Source: Stutzerimonas stutzeri
GTDB lineage: Bacteria; Pseudomonadota; Gammaproteobacteria; Pseudomonadales; Pseudomonadaceae
Length of the DNA: 64,000 nt
Direction: 5' to 3'
Assembly: GCF_024448715.1 (NCBI RefSeq)
Contig: NZ_JAMOHZ010000002.1
Coordinates: forward strand, 124,001 to 188,000
The first letter of the stretch is position 1, and the number at the start of each line of letters is the position of its first letter. A program made the position numbers and the translations under genes. Below the pieces are notes generated by a model. That model saw nothing but the letters and a program-made list of their open reading frames with translations. It did no database searches and was not told where the DNA came from. Below, piece after piece: positions 16,794-26,999 of the stretch.

Positions 16794-17677
16794 TCGGCGA
16801 CTACCAGAAACACTGTCAGCAACGCGTCGACAACTGCCTCGAGACGCTCTTCGCCCCCCCCCGCCCGCAACTCGAACGCCTTTACCAAGCCATGCGCTAC
16901 AGCGTCATGAACGGTGGCAAGCGCGTGCGCCCGCTGCTGGTCTATGCCGCCTGCGAGGCGCTTGAAGGAGACAGTGCACAGGCCGATGGCGCAGCCTGCG
17001 CCGTCGAGCTGATCCACGCCTATTCGCTGGTTCACGATGACCTGCCGGCCATGGACGACGACGATCTGCGCCGCGGCCAGCCGACGACGCACAAGGCCTT
17101 CGACGAAGCCTGCGCGATCCTTGCCGGCGATGGCCTGCAAAGCCTTGCGTTCGAAGCGCTGGCAGCCGATGTACGCAATCCGCAGGACCCCGCGCTGCGC
17201 CTGGAGATGGTTATCAGCCTCGCTCGCGCAGCCGGCCCGGCCGGTATGGTCGGTGGGCAGGCCATCGACCTGGGTTCGGTGGGCCGCAAGCTCGACCGCA
17301 GCGCGTTGGAACTGATGCATCGGCACAAAACCGGCGCGCTGATCGAGGCCAGCGTTCGTCTCGGCGCCCTCGCCAGCGGCCGTGCCGATGCCGACAAGCT
17401 GGCCGCTCTGCAGCAATACGCGCAGGCAATCGGTCTGGCCTTTCAGGTGCAGGACGACATTCTCGACGTGGAAAGCGACACCGCCACTCTAGGCAAACAC
17501 CAAGGCGCCGATATCGCCCGCGACAAACCCACCTACCCCGCGCTGCTCGGCATGGACGCGGCAAAGGCCTATGCAGTGGAGTTGCGCGATCTTGCACTCG
17601 AAGCCGTCGTTTCCTTCGGTAGAAGCGCCGAACCGTTGCGCCAGCTGGCCCGCTTTATCGTCGAACGCCGCAACTGA
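16790..17677 (+). CDS. ispA: Farnesyl diphosphate synthase
   Basis: A 295-residue class I prenyltransferase that condenses dimethylallyl and isopentenyl diphosphates to farnesyl diphosphate. The first aspartate-rich motif is [10 protein letters not shown] beginning at residue 83 and the second is DDILD at 222-226. GGKRVRP near the N-terminus binds diphosphate. It overlaps xseB by 4 bp and precedes dxs by about 120 bp, so synthesis of precursors and chain elongation are encoded together. Confidence 0.95.
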   Translation: MIGDYQKHCQQRVDNCLETLFAPPRPQLERLYQAMRYSVMNGGKRVRPLLVYAACEALEGDSAQADGAACAVELIHAYSLVHDDLPAMDDDDLRRGQPTTHKAFDEACAILAGDGLQSLAFEALAADVRNPQDPALRLEMVISLARAAGPAGMVGGQAIDLGSVGRKLDRSALELMHRHKTGALIEASVRLGALASGRADADKLAALQQYAQAIGLAFQVQDDILDVESDTATLGKHQGADIARDKPTYPALLGMDAAKAYAVELRDLALEAVVSFGRSAEPLRQLARFIVERRN

Positions 17678-17795
17678 GCCACACGGATCGTTGCGCTGGC
17701 ACGACCTGGCGGCAACCGTTGATGCTTGAGTCGTTCTTCTCGCTGTAACCATCGGGTAAACTGCGGCTCTTTTTTCAGCCAAAACGACTCGTTCG

Positions 17796-19691
17796 ATGCC
17801 CAAGACGTTCCATGAGATTCCTCGGGTCCGCCCTGCGACGCCCGTTCTAGATCGCGCGGCCACTCCCGAGCAACTGCGCCGGCTGGGCGAAGCGGAACTT
17901 GAAGAACTCGCCAACGAACTGCGGCAGGACTTGCTTTATAGCGTAGGCCGCACCGGCGGACACTTCGGCGCCGGGCTCGGCGTAATCGAGCTGACCATCG
18001 CCCTGCACTACGTTTACGACACGCCCGGCGACCGTCTGGTCTGGGACGTCGGCCATCAAGCCTATCCACACAAGATCCTCACCGGTCGCCGCGAACGCAT
18101 GGCCAGCCTGCGCCAGAAAGACGGTCTGGCAGCCTTTCCGCGCCGCAGCGAAAGCGAGTACGACACCTTTGGCGTCGGCCATTCCAGCACCTCGATCAGT
18201 GCCGCCCTGGGTATGGCCATCGCTGCTCGCCTGCAGGGGAAAAAGCGCAAGTCGATCGCCGTGATCGGCGACGGCGCGCTCACCGCCGGCATGGCCTTCG
18301 AGGCCCTGAACCACGCCCCTGAAGTCGGCGCCGACATGCTGGTCGTGCTCAACGACAACGACATGTCGATCTCGCGCAACGTTGGCGGTCTGTCCAACTA
18401 TCTCGCCAAGATCCTCTCCAGCCGCACCTACTCGAGCATGCGCGAGGGCAGTAAGAAGGTCCTGTCGCGTCTGCCAGGCGCCTGGGAAATCGCCCGCCGC
18501 ACCGAGGAATATGCCAAGGGCATGTTGGTCCCCGGCACGCTTTTCGAGGAGCTTGGCTGGAACTACATCGGCCCCATCGATGGCCACGACCTACCGACCC
18601 TGATCGCCACCCTGCGCAACATGCGCGACCTCTCCGGGCCGCAGTTTCTGCACGTGGTGACCAAGAAGGGCAAAGGCTTCGCCCCGGCGGAAGTCGATCC
18701 GATTACCTGGCATGCCATTAGCAAGCTGGAACCCGTCGGCGCTCCAGCGGCCCCTAAAAAGCCCAGCGGCCCGAAATACTCCAACGTCTTCGGTCAATGG
18801 CTATGCGACATGGCCGCCGCTGATCCGCGCTTGGCAGGCATTACTCCGGCCATGAAGGAAGGCTCCGACCTGGTCGACTTCAGCGAGCGCTACCCGGATC
18901 GCTACTTCGATGTCGCCATCGCCGAGCAGCACGCCGTGACATTGGCGGCCGGCATGGCCTGTGAAGGCGCCAAACCGGTGGTAGCGATCTATTCGACGTT
19001 CCTGCAGCGTGCCTACGATCAACTGATCCATGACGTCGCCGTGCAGAACCTGGACGTGCTGTTCGCCATCGACCGCGCCGGCTTGGTCGGCGAAGACGGC
19101 CCAACCCACGCCGGCAGTTTCGACCTCACCTATTTGCGCTGCATCCCCGGCATGCTGGTGATGACCCCGAGCGACGAGAACGAGATGCGCCGAATGCTCA
19201 CCACTGGCTATCACTTCGAAGGTCCCGCCGCGGTGCGTTATCCACGCGGCACCGGCCCGAACGCGATGATCGAGCCCGGCCTCGAACCGCTGGAAATCGG
19301 CAAGGGTGTGGTTCGTCGCGAAGGCAAGCGAGTTGCCCTGCTGGTGTTTGGCGTGCAACTGCCGGAAGCCCTCCAGGTTGCTGAAACCCTGGACGCAACC
19401 GTCGTCGACATGCGCTTCGTCAAACCGCTGGATGAGGCTCTGGTACGCCAACTAGCTGCCGATCACGAACTGCTGGTGACCGTCGAGGAAAATAGCATCA
19501 CAGGCGGTGCCGGCAGCGCGGTGGGCGAGTTTCTCGCCGCTGAAAACCTGCAGAAGCCCATCCTGCATCTAGGCTTGCCGGACTATTACGTCGAGCACGC
19601 CAAGCCCAGCGAAATGCTCGCGGAGTGCGGGCTGGACGCCGCGGGTATCGAGGCATCGATACGCGCACGCCTGGCGGCTTTGGGCGCGTAG
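17796..19691 (+). CDS. dxs: 1-Deoxy-D-xylulose-5-phosphate synthase
   Basis: A 631-residue thiamine-diphosphate enzyme that joins pyruvate and glyceraldehyde 3-phosphate, the first step of the MEP isoprenoid pathway. The ThDP/Mg motif starts with GDG at 158-160 and runs into [12 protein letters not shown]. The catalytic glutamate is E377 in AIAEQHAVT. The C-terminal transketolase domain is complete. Dxs also supplies precursor for thiamine and pyridoxal, which fits its position near cofactor genes. The start is ATG 17796. Confidence 0.97.
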   Translation: MPKTFHEIPRVRPATPVLDRAATPEQLRRLGEAELEELANELRQDLLYSVGRTGGHFGAGLGVIELTIALHYVYDTPGDRLVWDVGHQAYPHKILTGRRERMASLRQKDGLAAFPRRSESEYDTFGVGHSSTSISAALGMAIAARLQGKKRKSIAVIGDGALTAGMAFEALNHAPEVGADMLVVLNDNDMSISRNVGGLSNYLAKILSSRTYSSMREGSKKVLSRLPGAWEIARRTEEYAKGMLVPGTLFEELGWNYIGPIDGHDLPTLIATLRNMRDLSGPQFLHVVTKKGKGFAPAEVDPITWHAISKLEPVGAPAAPKKPSGPKYSNVFGQWLCDMAAADPRLAGITPAMKEGSDLVDFSERYPDRYFDVAIAEQHAVTLAAGMACEGAKPVVAIYSTFLQRAYDQLIHDVAVQNLDVLFAIDRAGLVGEDGPTHAGSFDLTYLRCIPGMLVMTPSDENEMRRMLTTGYHFEGPAAVRYPRGTGPNAMIEPGLEPLEIGKGVVRREGKRVALLVFGVQLPEALQVAETLDATVVDMRFVKPLDEALVRQLAADHELLVTVEENSITGGAGSAVGEFLAAENLQKPILHLGLPDYYVEHAKPSEMLAECGLDAAGIEASIRARLAALGA

Positions 19692-20069
19692 CCTCAGAGC
19701 CATCACGTCGCCACGGATGGCTGCGAAGCGGGTTGCTCGCCTTTACTATGCTCGGTAGGTAAAGGGTTTGTGTAGGGTGGGCTTCAGCCCACCAATGCTT
19801 TGACAACCCTATGTGGCGGGCATCTGATTGAACTGCCGCGCTCGTTCATAGTGAACGCAACCGGACGTTGAGCCGGTGGGCTGAAGCGGACCGCCGCCCG
19901 GCCCACCCTACGCTCACATCCTGACCAAGCGGACCAATCCACTAGCGCCGAAAGCCGCATCCAGACCCAAACGGTCTGCTCTGATCAACAACGCCTTGCT
20001 CTGAGGCGCCCATTCTATCGCTTGTCTTTCACCACTCCAGGCCGTAAGGTTCGCGCGTTTTTCCTATCC
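19692..20069. other. Intergenic stretch between dxs and the cobalamin riboswitch
   Basis: No gene is supported in these 378 bases. They hold two copies of the GTAGGGTGGGC-type palindromic repeat (listed separately), and the remainder up to the riboswitch shows no recognisable promoter. Confidence 0.6.
19772..19911. repeat. Pair of GTAGGGTGGGC palindromic repeats (REP-like)
   Basis: A short hairpin unit GTAGGGTGGGCTTCAGCCCACC lies at 19772-19793. A second, inverted and longer unit at 19875-19911 reads GGTGGGCTGAAGCGG ... GGCCCACCCTAC. Each can fold on itself and the two can pair with each other. The same unit recurs at 39709-39730 and 40136-40238, always between genes, so this is a dispersed intergenic repeat family. 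Confidence 0.75.
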
Positions 20070-20265
20070 GCCCAGGTGTGCACGACCGCAAGGTCCGCAT
20101 TAAACGGGAAGCCGGTGCGCTCGAACGAGCAAGGCCGGCGCTGCCCCCGCAACGGTAATCGACCGTGATCCATGGATCACCGCCCGCTCAACCGCCACTG
20201 TGTCCAGACACGGGAAGGCGAGCGCGGTGCGCGTCGAAAGCCCGGAGACCGGCCTGACGGATTCG
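20070..20265 (+). promoter_or_regulatory. Cobalamin riboswitch
   Basis: The region has the conserved parts of an adenosylcobalamin-type aptamer: ACGGGAAGCCGGTG, then GCTGCCCCCGCAACGGTAA, and the B12 box GCCACTG (20194-20200) ... GGGAAGGC (20212-20219), followed by AAGCCCGGAGACCGGCC. It lies about 110 bp before btuB and reads the same way, so high cobalamin should reduce btuB expression. The edges are approximate. Confidence 0.93.
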
Positions 20266-20375
20266 ACTGGTGTTGCGGAGGGCAGCACCGTCAAGCGCGG
20301 TCGCCTGTCACTACGCCCCGTCGCTTGTTCCTGCCCTCCTCAAAAGCTCTGTTCTTTTGAGGATTCGATAAAAAA

Positions 20376-22244
20376 ATGAAGTATTCCCGTCTCGCTCTGA
20401 CCGTTGCGCTTATACCAACCGCTCACGTATTGGCCGATACCCTCGACGCCGGATATCAGCTGCCAGGCATGGTCATCACCTCAGCGCGCCAGGCCGAACG
20501 GCGTGAACTAGCAATCGCTGCCAATACTGTATTCACGCGCAATGACATCGAGCGTTTGCAGGCACGTAGCGTGCCGGAACTCCTTCGGCGCGTACCGGGT
20601 GTCAGCATATCCACCGCCGGAGGGCTGCCGTCGCTGTCCGTGCGCGGCACCGGAACGGCGCAAACCCTGGTTCTGCTGGATGGACAGCGCATCGCTTCTT
20701 CGACCAGTGGCTTCGCCCGGCTCGATTATTTAGCGATAGACAACATCGACCGCGTGGAGGTTATTCGTGGCCCACGCTCGGCACTCTACGGCGCAGACGC
20801 CGTCGGCGGCGTGATTCAGGTATTCACCCGAGGCGGAAAACCAGGTCTGCATCCAGAAATACGGGTGACGGCCGGAAGCGACCAGACATTCCAACGTAGC
20901 CTCAATCTATCAACCGGCACCGAGCAGACTCGCGTCCATATCGGTGCCAGTCTCGATGAGACGGCCGGCTTCGACATCACTCGTGATGGCCAGGGCGCAG
21001 ATAGCGACCACGACGGCCAGCGTAATCGCGCGCTACACCTCAAACTCGATCATGAGCTAAACCGCGACTGGAAAGCCGGCCTTAGCCTCAACGACCAACG
21101 CGGCGAGAACGAATACGACGATGCTTACGAATTCGCTCCTGGCACTCCGCAAGACGAGTTCCGCCTCAGCAGCTACAGCGGCTACCTCGACGGTCAGTTG
21201 GGCGAACGTTGGAGCAGCCGCCTGGAGCTCGGTCGCAGCTTCGACCGCAACAAGGTGGTCGGTGCAGCCAGCGATTGGAACAACGGGCAGCTTGAAACTA
21301 CGCGCCACTCCGCTGCTTGGATCAACCGCATCAACCTCGCCGGAGGGCAACAGCTCACGCTCGGCAGCGACTGGTACGAAGACCGCCTCGACGCAACCAC
21401 CGCCTACGAAGAGGACAGCCGCGACAACTTGGCCTTCTTCGCCCAGCACAGCTATCAAGGTGATCGTTTCGGCACTGAACTGGGCTTGCGCCATGACGAC
21501 AACCAGCAGTTCGGCAGCCATAACAGTTTGAATGCGGCCTTCAGCTTGCCAGTCGGCGAGTCGCAGCGTTGGATTCTCAGCTACGGCGAAGGCTTCCGTG
21601 CACCTACCTTCTCTGATCTCTATTACCCCGGAGCGGGCAATCCCGACCTGGCACCCGAGACCTCGAAAACTTACGAATTGCAATGGCGCGGCGACTTCGA
21701 GCCGGCCCGGCTAGAGGTCGCGCTCTATCGCACCGACGTGGAAGACATGATTGCCTGGGATGGCGCTGCCAACCGCCCGGAGAACATCGCCCAGGCGCGC
21801 ATCAACGGCTTCGAGGCAAGTGTGGCGCGCGAACTGCTCGGATGGCAGGGCAGCCTGGCCCTCAGCCTGATCGACCCGCGCGACCGAGATAGCGGCCGAA
21901 CCCTGGCCCGCCGGGCGAAACGCTCGCTGAGTCTCGACCTGGATCGTACGTTCAATGCGCTTTCGGCTGGCGCCAGCTGGCATGTTTCGAGCAGCCGTTA
22001 CGATGACGCAGCCAACTCCAGGCAGCTGTCCGGCTACGGCGTCGTCGACTTGCGGGCTGGTTGGCAAAGCCATGCCGAGCTGCGCTGGGAAGCGAAGCTA
22101 AATAACCTGTTCGACCGTGAATACGCTCTGGCGACCTATGACCGCCCCACCGGCCCGTCCTGGATGGACCCGGTGCAGAACTACGCTTATCGCGAGGCCG
22201 GCCGCACCGTCTTATTCGCGGTCACGTGGTCGCCTTATTTATAA
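20376..22244 (+). CDS. btuB: TonB-dependent outer-membrane vitamin B12 receptor
   Basis: A 622-residue outer-membrane protein with a signal peptide of about 20 residues, a TonB-box-like MVITSA near residue 34, a plug domain (VPELLRRVPGVSI, SVRGTG, VEVIRGPRSALYGADAVGGV) and a 22-strand barrel that ends in an aromatic-rich C-terminus (FAVTWSPYL). Size and plug sequence are those of BtuB. The cobalamin riboswitch upstream supports the substrate. The periplasmic binding protein gene btuF lies convergently next to it. No BtuCD permease genes are in view. Confidence 0.93.
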   Translation: MKYSRLALTVALIPTAHVLADTLDAGYQLPGMVITSARQAERRELAIAANTVFTRNDIERLQARSVPELLRRVPGVSISTAGGLPSLSVRGTGTAQTLVLLDGQRIASSTSGFARLDYLAIDNIDRVEVIRGPRSALYGADAVGGVIQVFTRGGKPGLHPEIRVTAGSDQTFQRSLNLSTGTEQTRVHIGASLDETAGFDITRDGQGADSDHDGQRNRALHLKLDHELNRDWKAGLSLNDQRGENEYDDAYEFAPGTPQDEFRLSSYSGYLDGQLGERWSSRLELGRSFDRNKVVGAASDWNNGQLETTRHSAAWINRINLAGGQQLTLGSDWYEDRLDATTAYEEDSRDNLAFFAQHSYQGDRFGTELGLRHDDNQQFGSHNSLNAAFSLPVGESQRWILSYGEGFRAPTFSDLYYPGAGNPDLAPETSKTYELQWRGDFEPARLEVALYRTDVEDMIAWDGAANRPENIAQARINGFEASVARELLGWQGSLALSLIDPRDRDSGRTLARRAKRSLSLDLDRTFNALSAGASWHVSSSRYDDAANSRQLSGYGVVDLRAGWQSHAELRWEAKLNNLFDREYALATYDRPTGPSWMDPVQNYAYREAGRTVLFAVTWSPYL

Positions 22245-22255
22245 GCAAGAACAAC

Positions 22256-22289
22256 GCTGAACCGGACAGGGTAACCGACCCGGTTCAGC
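22256..22289. terminator. Possible bidirectional hairpin between btuB and btuF
   Basis: A perfect 10-bp stem GCTGAACCGG / CCGGTTCAGC with a 14-base loop lies between the two convergent stop codons. There is no T-run on either side, so it is not a classic intrinsic terminator, though the position fits an end-of-transcript structure. Confidence 0.4.
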
Positions 22290-23088
22290 GGTCCGCTCCA
22301 GCCATCAAACGGCAGAGCTTTTCGATCGCGCCGAGCATCTGGAAGCTCGGCCGCTCCAGTCCCTTGTCAGGCACTTCCCACAGCTGGCCCTTTCGCACCG
22401 CTGCAAGCTGCGGCCAGTCCTTCCATTCGGATAACTGCGCGCCGCTGCCAGCGAAGATCACGTCCGGATTGCGCGAAAGCACCGACTCGATGCTGACCTG
22501 CGGCGCCGGCAGACGAAGATCGGCGAACACATTGCGGCCGCCGCAGACTTCGATAGCGTCACTGATGATTTGCCGCCCGCCGACTGTATACAGCGGGCGA
22601 TTCCAGATTTGATAGAACACCGCCAGCGGCTGCTCGCGGTGATAGCGCTGGCGCAGTTGATCCAGGCCCTCGGCGAACTGCTTCTGTAATTTGCGGCCCT
22701 GCTCGGCCCGCCCGACCCGCTCGCCGATCAGCGCGAACTGCCCAGCCAATTGCTCGAGCGAGGTCGGTTGCGCAACGAGCACCGGAATGTCGAATTGCGT
22801 AAGCTGGTCGCGTTGCGCGCGGCTGATGCTGTCGGGCCAGAGCAGTACCAAGGTGGGTTGCAGCGCGAGAAGGCTTTCCATTTCCAGCTGACCGATCCGC
22901 CCTACCGAAGGCACTCCGGTCAGCGCTGTCGGTCGATGCCCACCGTCGAGCACGCCGACCAACAGATCGGCTGAGTCCAGCTCCAACATGATTTCGCTAA
23001 GAGAAGGTGCCAGGCTGACAACCCGCTCCGCCGCGATCAGCAAAGGCGAAATCAGTAACGCAACGAACAGCAGCAGCGCGCGCGTCAT
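22285..23088 (-). CDS. btuF: Periplasmic cobalamin-binding protein
   Basis: A 267-residue protein with a signal peptide (LLLFVALLISPLLIA), then VVSLAPSLSEIMLEL, the usual start of BtuF-type class III binding proteins. It has GVPSVGRIGQLEMESLLALQPTLVL and a C-terminal LWEVPDKGLERPS. It would pass B12 from BtuB to a permease. ATG 23088 overlaps the upstream gene by 4 bp; the longer frame to 23256 lacks a signal peptide at its start. Neighbouring btuB with riboswitch supports the substrate. Confidence 0.88.
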   Translation of the reverse strand: MTRALLLFVALLISPLLIAAERVVSLAPSLSEIMLELDSADLLVGVLDGGHRPTALTGVPSVGRIGQLEMESLLALQPTLVLLWPDSISRAQRDQLTQFDIPVLVAQPTSLEQLAGQFALIGERVGRAEQGRKLQKQFAEGLDQLRQRYHREQPLAVFYQIWNRPLYTVGGRQIISDAIEVCGGRNVFADLRLPAPQVSIESVLSRNPDVIFAGSGAQLSEWKDWPQLAAVRKGQLWEVPDKGLERPSFQMLGAIEKLCRLMAGADR

Positions 23089-23504
23089 TGCAACTGACGC
23101 GGAACGCGATAAAGCACCAGCAATGCGAGGCTGCCACAGACCAACAGCAACTGGGCGACGGGTTCGAGTCCGAATGGCGCGCCGATCGCAGCCAGCCAGG
23201 CCGGCAAGGCCGCGACCCGCAAGGCGCGCAGCCGGGTGGCACGCAATACGGTCCAAGCCGTGGGCTCGGCATCGCTGCTCAAAACCTTCTCAGTAGCGAT
23301 CAACGCATGCTTGTAGGCGGTAAAACGGGGCAGATTGAGAAATAGCGTAGCAAGGCCGATTACGAACAACGGCAAGGCGAGACGTTCACCGAGGCGGCCA
23401 GCCAGTTCGGGAAGCTGGCTGGTGATCAACACGGGTATGACGATAAATAACAGATACAGCCAACCATCACGTGACAGCTGGCGGCGCGCGGCAGTGCGGT
23501 TCAC
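23085..23504 (-). CDS. Small membrane protein of the ribA-btuF operon (PA4046-like)
   Basis: A 139-residue protein with about four hydrophobic segments ([53 protein letters not shown]) and a basic N-terminus. It has no motif I can name. It is coupled to ribA upstream and btuF downstream by 4-bp overlaps, so it is expressed with them. A membrane protein occupies this place in other pseudomonads as I remember. A role in cobalamin uptake is possible from context but not shown by sequence. Confidence 0.75.
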   Translation of the reverse strand: MNRTAARRQLSRDGWLYLLFIVIPVLITSQLPELAGRLGERLALPLFVIGLATLFLNLPRFTAYKHALIATEKVLSSDAEPTAWTVLRATRLRALRVAALPAWLAAIGAPFGLEPVAQLLLVCGSLALLVLYRVPRQLQ

Positions 23505-24118
23505 GACTGCTCGGCTTCGCCCTGGTGAATCTCGCCGAGCATATGGCCGAGCTTGCCGGCTTTGGTGGCGAGGTATTTGCGGTTGTGCGGGTTGTGCGCA
23601 ACCTCCAGCGGCATGCGTTCGGCAACGCGGATGCCGAAGCCCTGCAACGCCTTCACTTTGCGCGGGTTATTGGTCATCAACTTGATCTCGGCAATACCCA
23701 AATGTTCGAGCATTGGCAGGCAGATCGCGTAGTCGCGCATGTCGGGGGCAAAGCCGAGACGCTCGTTGGCTTCGACAGTGTCGGCGCCGGCATCCTGCAG
23801 TTCGTAGGCGCGGATCTTGTTCAGCAGGCCGATACCGCGGCCTTCCTGGCGCAGATAAAGCAGCGCGCCGCGTCCTTCTTCGGAAATCGCACGCAGCGCA
23901 GCCTCAAGCTGAAATCCGCAATCGCAGCGCAGACTGAACAGAGCATCGCCCGTCAGGCATTCTGAATGCAGACGACCCAGTACAGGCTTGCCGTCTGCGA
24001 CATCACCCAGCGTCAGTACGACATGTTCCTTACCAGTGTCCTGATCGAGAAAACCATGCATGGTGAACACGCCGAACGGCGTCGGCAGTTTGGAAGCGGC
24101 GACGAACACGACAGACAC
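23501..24118 (-). CDS. ribA: GTP cyclohydrolase II
   Basis: A 205-residue zinc enzyme that opens GTP to the first riboflavin precursor. Zinc cysteines C54, C65 and C67 lie in [16 protein letters not shown], and RQEGRGIG carries the catalytic arginine region. The start is GTG 24118, 8 bases after a GGAG site. It gives exactly the usual length and the usual start [13 protein letters not shown]; an ATG at 24151 would add 11 non-conserved residues. The gene heads the ribA-PA4046-like-btuF operon. Confidence 0.95.
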   Translation of the reverse strand: MSVVFVAASKLPTPFGVFTMHGFLDQDTGKEHVVLTLGDVADGKPVLGRLHSECLTGDALFSLRCDCGFQLEAALRAISEEGRGALLYLRQEGRGIGLLNKIRAYELQDAGADTVEANERLGFAPDMRDYAICLPMLEHLGIAEIKLMTNNPRKVKALQGFGIRVAERMPLEVAHNPHNRKYLATKAGKLGHMLGEIHQGEAEQS

Positions 24119-24265
24119 CGGAGAGACTCCAGAAAGGGGAAAAGCGGACATTGTAACAGCAGATACAAGCTTGAAGCTCAGGCCAGCCCAAGGATTCGCC
24201 GATACGCCATTTATTACAAAGCTCGTCCGTAGCGATGCTTCAAGCTACCGACTTTCCTTCAACTT

Positions 24266-24913
24266 TCAAATTTTGGATTCGAGCTTCAGCACACCCTGAT
24301 CCTCGCGCCAGCTAACCCTCCCGAGAAAGCTCATTCCGAGCAACGCCTCGGACGGCGACGCGCCTTCGACTACCACGGCTTCGACGCCCAGCACATCAAT
24401 CGCGCCGACCTTTACGCTGTTGAAATTCACCCGCCAGGCTTTTGCCGTCCCGCTGGCAGTACTGACTACCATCTGCTTGCCATCGACGCGGTAATCGATG
24501 CCCAGACGCCGCGCCTGAATTTCATTGATCGCCACCGAGGTGGCGCCGGTATCGACGAGAAACTGCACCGGCTGGCCATTGATCGAGCCGGCGACCCAGT
24601 AGTGGCCGCCCTGCCCCTGGGCGATGCTTAGCTGCCTGCGATCAGGCTCGGCAAAGCCGGCACTCAGCTCACGGCTGAGCCCATAACTACGCTCGACACC
24701 CTCGATGCGCAACACCGCACCCCTCGAGTCGGCGCTGACTACTTCGACGCCTCCCGGACCTACCTGGCCGACCCGGACCAATTTGCGCTGACCATCCACG
24801 TTCACCACGGCGGCACCTGGAAATAGCCCGACCACCTGAACCCGTGGCGCGGCCGCGCCGGCAAACGAGAGCAATGACAAGGTAGAAATTAATATGAGGG
24901 CAACGGAACGCAT
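24266..24913 (-). CDS. Retropepsin-like aspartic protease, TIGR02281 family
   Basis: A 215-residue exported protein with a signal peptide (MRSVALILISTLSLLSFAGAA) and a C-terminal clan AA domain. The active-site motif is FLVDTGATSVAINE, with a C-terminal LLGMSFLGRVSW block. It sits alone between ribA and pgpA. It is likely a periplasmic or membrane-facing protease with unknown substrate. ATG 24913 is chosen over 24949 since it begins the signal peptide. It is the second DTGA-type exported protein in this window, unrelated in detail to the one at 11222. Confidence 0.85.
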   Translation of the reverse strand: MRSVALILISTLSLLSFAGAAAPRVQVVGLFPGAAVVNVDGQRKLVRVGQVGPGGVEVVSADSRGAVLRIEGVERSYGLSRELSAGFAEPDRRQLSIAQGQGGHYWVAGSINGQPVQFLVDTGATSVAINEIQARRLGIDYRVDGKQMVVSTASGTAKAWRVNFNSVKVGAIDVLGVEAVVVEGASPSEALLGMSFLGRVSWREDQGVLKLESKI

Positions 24914-25000
24914 GGGCGGCGGCTTCCTTGAAACGAGGCAGAGCGGCATTCTTCCATGAGCCCTATCGTCGATACAGCGATCAGACGCACAGGTCGAACC

Positions 25001-25501
25001 TCAGCTCAGCAACATCACCGCAAGATGCATCAGGCCGCACGCAGCGAAGCCGGCCAGAATATCGTCGAGCATGATTCCCAGGCCGCCGTGCACATCGCGA
25101 TCGACCCAACTGATCGGCCATGGCTTGGCGATATCCAGCAGGCGAAACACGACGAATCCAAGCACCAGCCAGTACCAGCCTTCTGGTACCAGCCAGAAGG
25201 TGATCCAGATACCCGCGAATTCGTCCCAAACGATGCCTTCATGATCATGCACGCCCAGATCCTGGGCAACCTTGCCGCACAACCAGACCCCGAACAGCAT
25301 GCTGGCGAGAATCAACAGCCCGTAAGCCCAAGGCGGCAACATCTGCCACAGCGGTACGAAAGCCAGCGCCAGCAGCGAACCCCAGGTGCCGGGCGCTTTG
25401 GGTAATGTTCCGGAGCCCAATCCGAACGCCAAGTTGTGCCAGGGATTGCTCCACACCGATAGCGGAATCGGCTCGGCAGTAGACTGCAGGGAATCAGTCA
25501 A
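25001..25501 (-). CDS. pgpA: Phosphatidylglycerophosphatase A
   Basis: A 166-residue inner-membrane enzyme that removes phosphate from phosphatidylglycerophosphate. It has the family's GSGTLPKAPGTWGSLLAL near the N-terminus and the metal-binding acidic motif HDHEGIVWDEFAGIWI, plus DRDVHGGLGIMLDD. The start is TTG 25501 with AGGA 8 bases upstream. It lies downstream of thiL in the pgpA-thiL-nusB-ribH-ribB run. Confidence 0.93.
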   Translation of the reverse strand: MTDSLQSTAEPIPLSVWSNPWHNLAFGLGSGTLPKAPGTWGSLLALAFVPLWQMLPPWAYGLLILASMLFGVWLCGKVAQDLGVHDHEGIVWDEFAGIWITFWLVPEGWYWLVLGFVVFRLLDIAKPWPISWVDRDVHGGLGIMLDDILAGFAACGLMHLAVMLLS

Positions 25502-25540
25502 GCGGCTGTCCTCTCTGTTTTGACGGAGCTATCGAGCCGC

Positions 25541-26500
25541 TCAGCCACTGAAATGGTTGTAACCCTGACTGGCGAACGTGATGGCTCTGCCATCGGCAGC
25601 CAGCAGCTGCACGCCATCGCCCGTCGCAACGCGACCGATCGCGTGAATCGGCCAGCCGGCGGCCAGCAATGCAGGCAGCTCATCGCTGGGTAAGGTAAAT
25701 GCGAGCACGTAATCATCACCGCCGGCCAGCCCGTACTGCAGCGCCTGGTTGCGCCCGCAGAACCGCACCAGCGCATCCGACACCGGCAGTTTTTCCTGTT
25801 CGATGCACAACAGGACACCGGACGCGGTGGCGATATGCCCGCAATCGGCCAATAGACCATCGGAAATATCCAGCGCCGAAGTCGCCTTGCCGCGCAACGC
25901 TTGACCCAGCGCCAGCTGCGGTTGTGGCAACCAGTAGTGCCGAAGCAATATCGCCGCCTCGGCCGTCCCCTGCTTTCGCTCGCCCAATATGATCGGCAGC
26001 GCGCCGGCCGCATCGCCAAGAGTTCCGCCTACACAGAGCAAATCCCCCGGCTGCGCGCCGCTGCGCACCAGCGCCTCACCAGCCGGCACCCGACCGAACA
26101 CCGTCAACGTCATACTCAGCGGGCCGCGCGTGGTATCGCCGCCAATCAGGCGCATGGCGCAGCCAGTCGCCATCGCGTCCAGACCGCGAGCAAACTCGGA
26201 AAGCCAGCCGGAGTCGGCCGTAGGAAGCGTCAGCGCTAGGGTAAAACCGATCGGTGTAGCGCCCATCCCGGCAAGATCGCTGGTCGATACAGCGAGCGCG
26301 CGTTGACCAAGGAGATAGGGGTCGCAAGGGTCGGGGAAATGTACTCCAGCGACCAGGGTGTCAGTAGATACCGTGAGTTGCTCACCAGCCGAAAGCGCCA
26401 GCAAGGCGCAATCATCACCGATACCCAACACGACATCGCCGCCAGCCCTGGCACAAGCGGCGGCGGCGAAATAGTGGCGGATCAGCTCGAACTCACCCAT
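25541..26500 (-). CDS. thiL: Thiamine-monophosphate kinase
   Basis: A 319-residue enzyme that phosphorylates thiamine phosphate to the active cofactor thiamine diphosphate. GEFELIRHYF at the N-terminus, GIGDDCALL for Mg-ATP and LIGGDTTRGP are typical. ALDISDGLLADCGHIA is the second metal motif. ATG 26500 gives the family start and lies 13 bp after nusB; the longer frame to 26578 would overlap nusB. It is in the same operon as nusB. Confidence 0.95.
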   Translation of the reverse strand: MGEFELIRHYFAAAACARAGGDVVLGIGDDCALLALSAGEQLTVSTDTLVAGVHFPDPCDPYLLGQRALAVSTSDLAGMGATPIGFTLALTLPTADSGWLSEFARGLDAMATGCAMRLIGGDTTRGPLSMTLTVFGRVPAGEALVRSGAQPGDLLCVGGTLGDAAGALPIILGERKQGTAEAAILLRHYWLPQPQLALGQALRGKATSALDISDGLLADCGHIATASGVLLCIEQEKLPVSDALVRFCGRNQALQYGLAGGDDYVLAFTLPSDELPALLAAGWPIHAIGRVATGDGVQLLAADGRAITFASQGYNHFSG

Positions 26501-26513
26501 CGCTCGGGCAGGC

Positions 26514-26999
26514 TCAGCGCTTGTGAGCGCTGACCTCGGCGCTACGCAGGCTGGGTGCCAGCTTGTCCAGTACGCCATTGACGAACTTATGCCCGTCGGT
26601 TGCCCCGAACACTTTCGCCAACTCGATACCTTCGTTGATCACCACGCGGTAGGGCACATCGATGCGCTGCATCAGCTCGTAAGTGGACAGACGCAGGATT
26701 GCGAGCTCCACCGGATCGAGCTCTTCCAGCGGGCGATCGAGGTGCGGCACGATGGCGCCGTCGACTTCGGTCTTGGCACGCGCAACACCGGTCAGCAGCT
26801 CGTGAAAATAGTTGCCATCGACGCCGGAAAAATCGTTGTCGACGCGAAACTGCGCCTCGATTTCGTTCAAGCTCTGGCCCGCCATGTGCCACTGGTACAG
26901 CGCCTGCATCGCCAGGCTGCGCGCGACGCGGCGCGTCGCGATCTTGCCCTTGGCCTTCGGCTGCGGGGCGTCCTGGCTGTCGTCGTGATTGAGGCTCAC
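26514..26999 (-). CDS. nusB: Transcription antitermination protein NusB
   Basis: A 161-residue all-helical protein that pairs with NusE (S10) in rRNA antitermination. [15 protein letters not shown] at the start and [17 protein letters not shown] with [12 protein letters not shown] near the end are strongly conserved. The start is GTG 26999, which overlaps the ribH stop by 4 bp and follows a GGAGG site. A longer frame to 27182 would read through most of ribH antisense to its coding sense and is not credible. Confidence 0.95.
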   Translation of the reverse strand: MSLNHDDSQDAPQPKAKGKIATRRVARSLAMQALYQWHMAGQSLNEIEAQFRVDNDFSGVDGNYFHELLTGVARAKTEVDGAIVPHLDRPLEELDPVELAILRLSTYELMQRIDVPYRVVINEGIELAKVFGATDGHKFVNGVLDKLAPSLRSAEVSAHKR

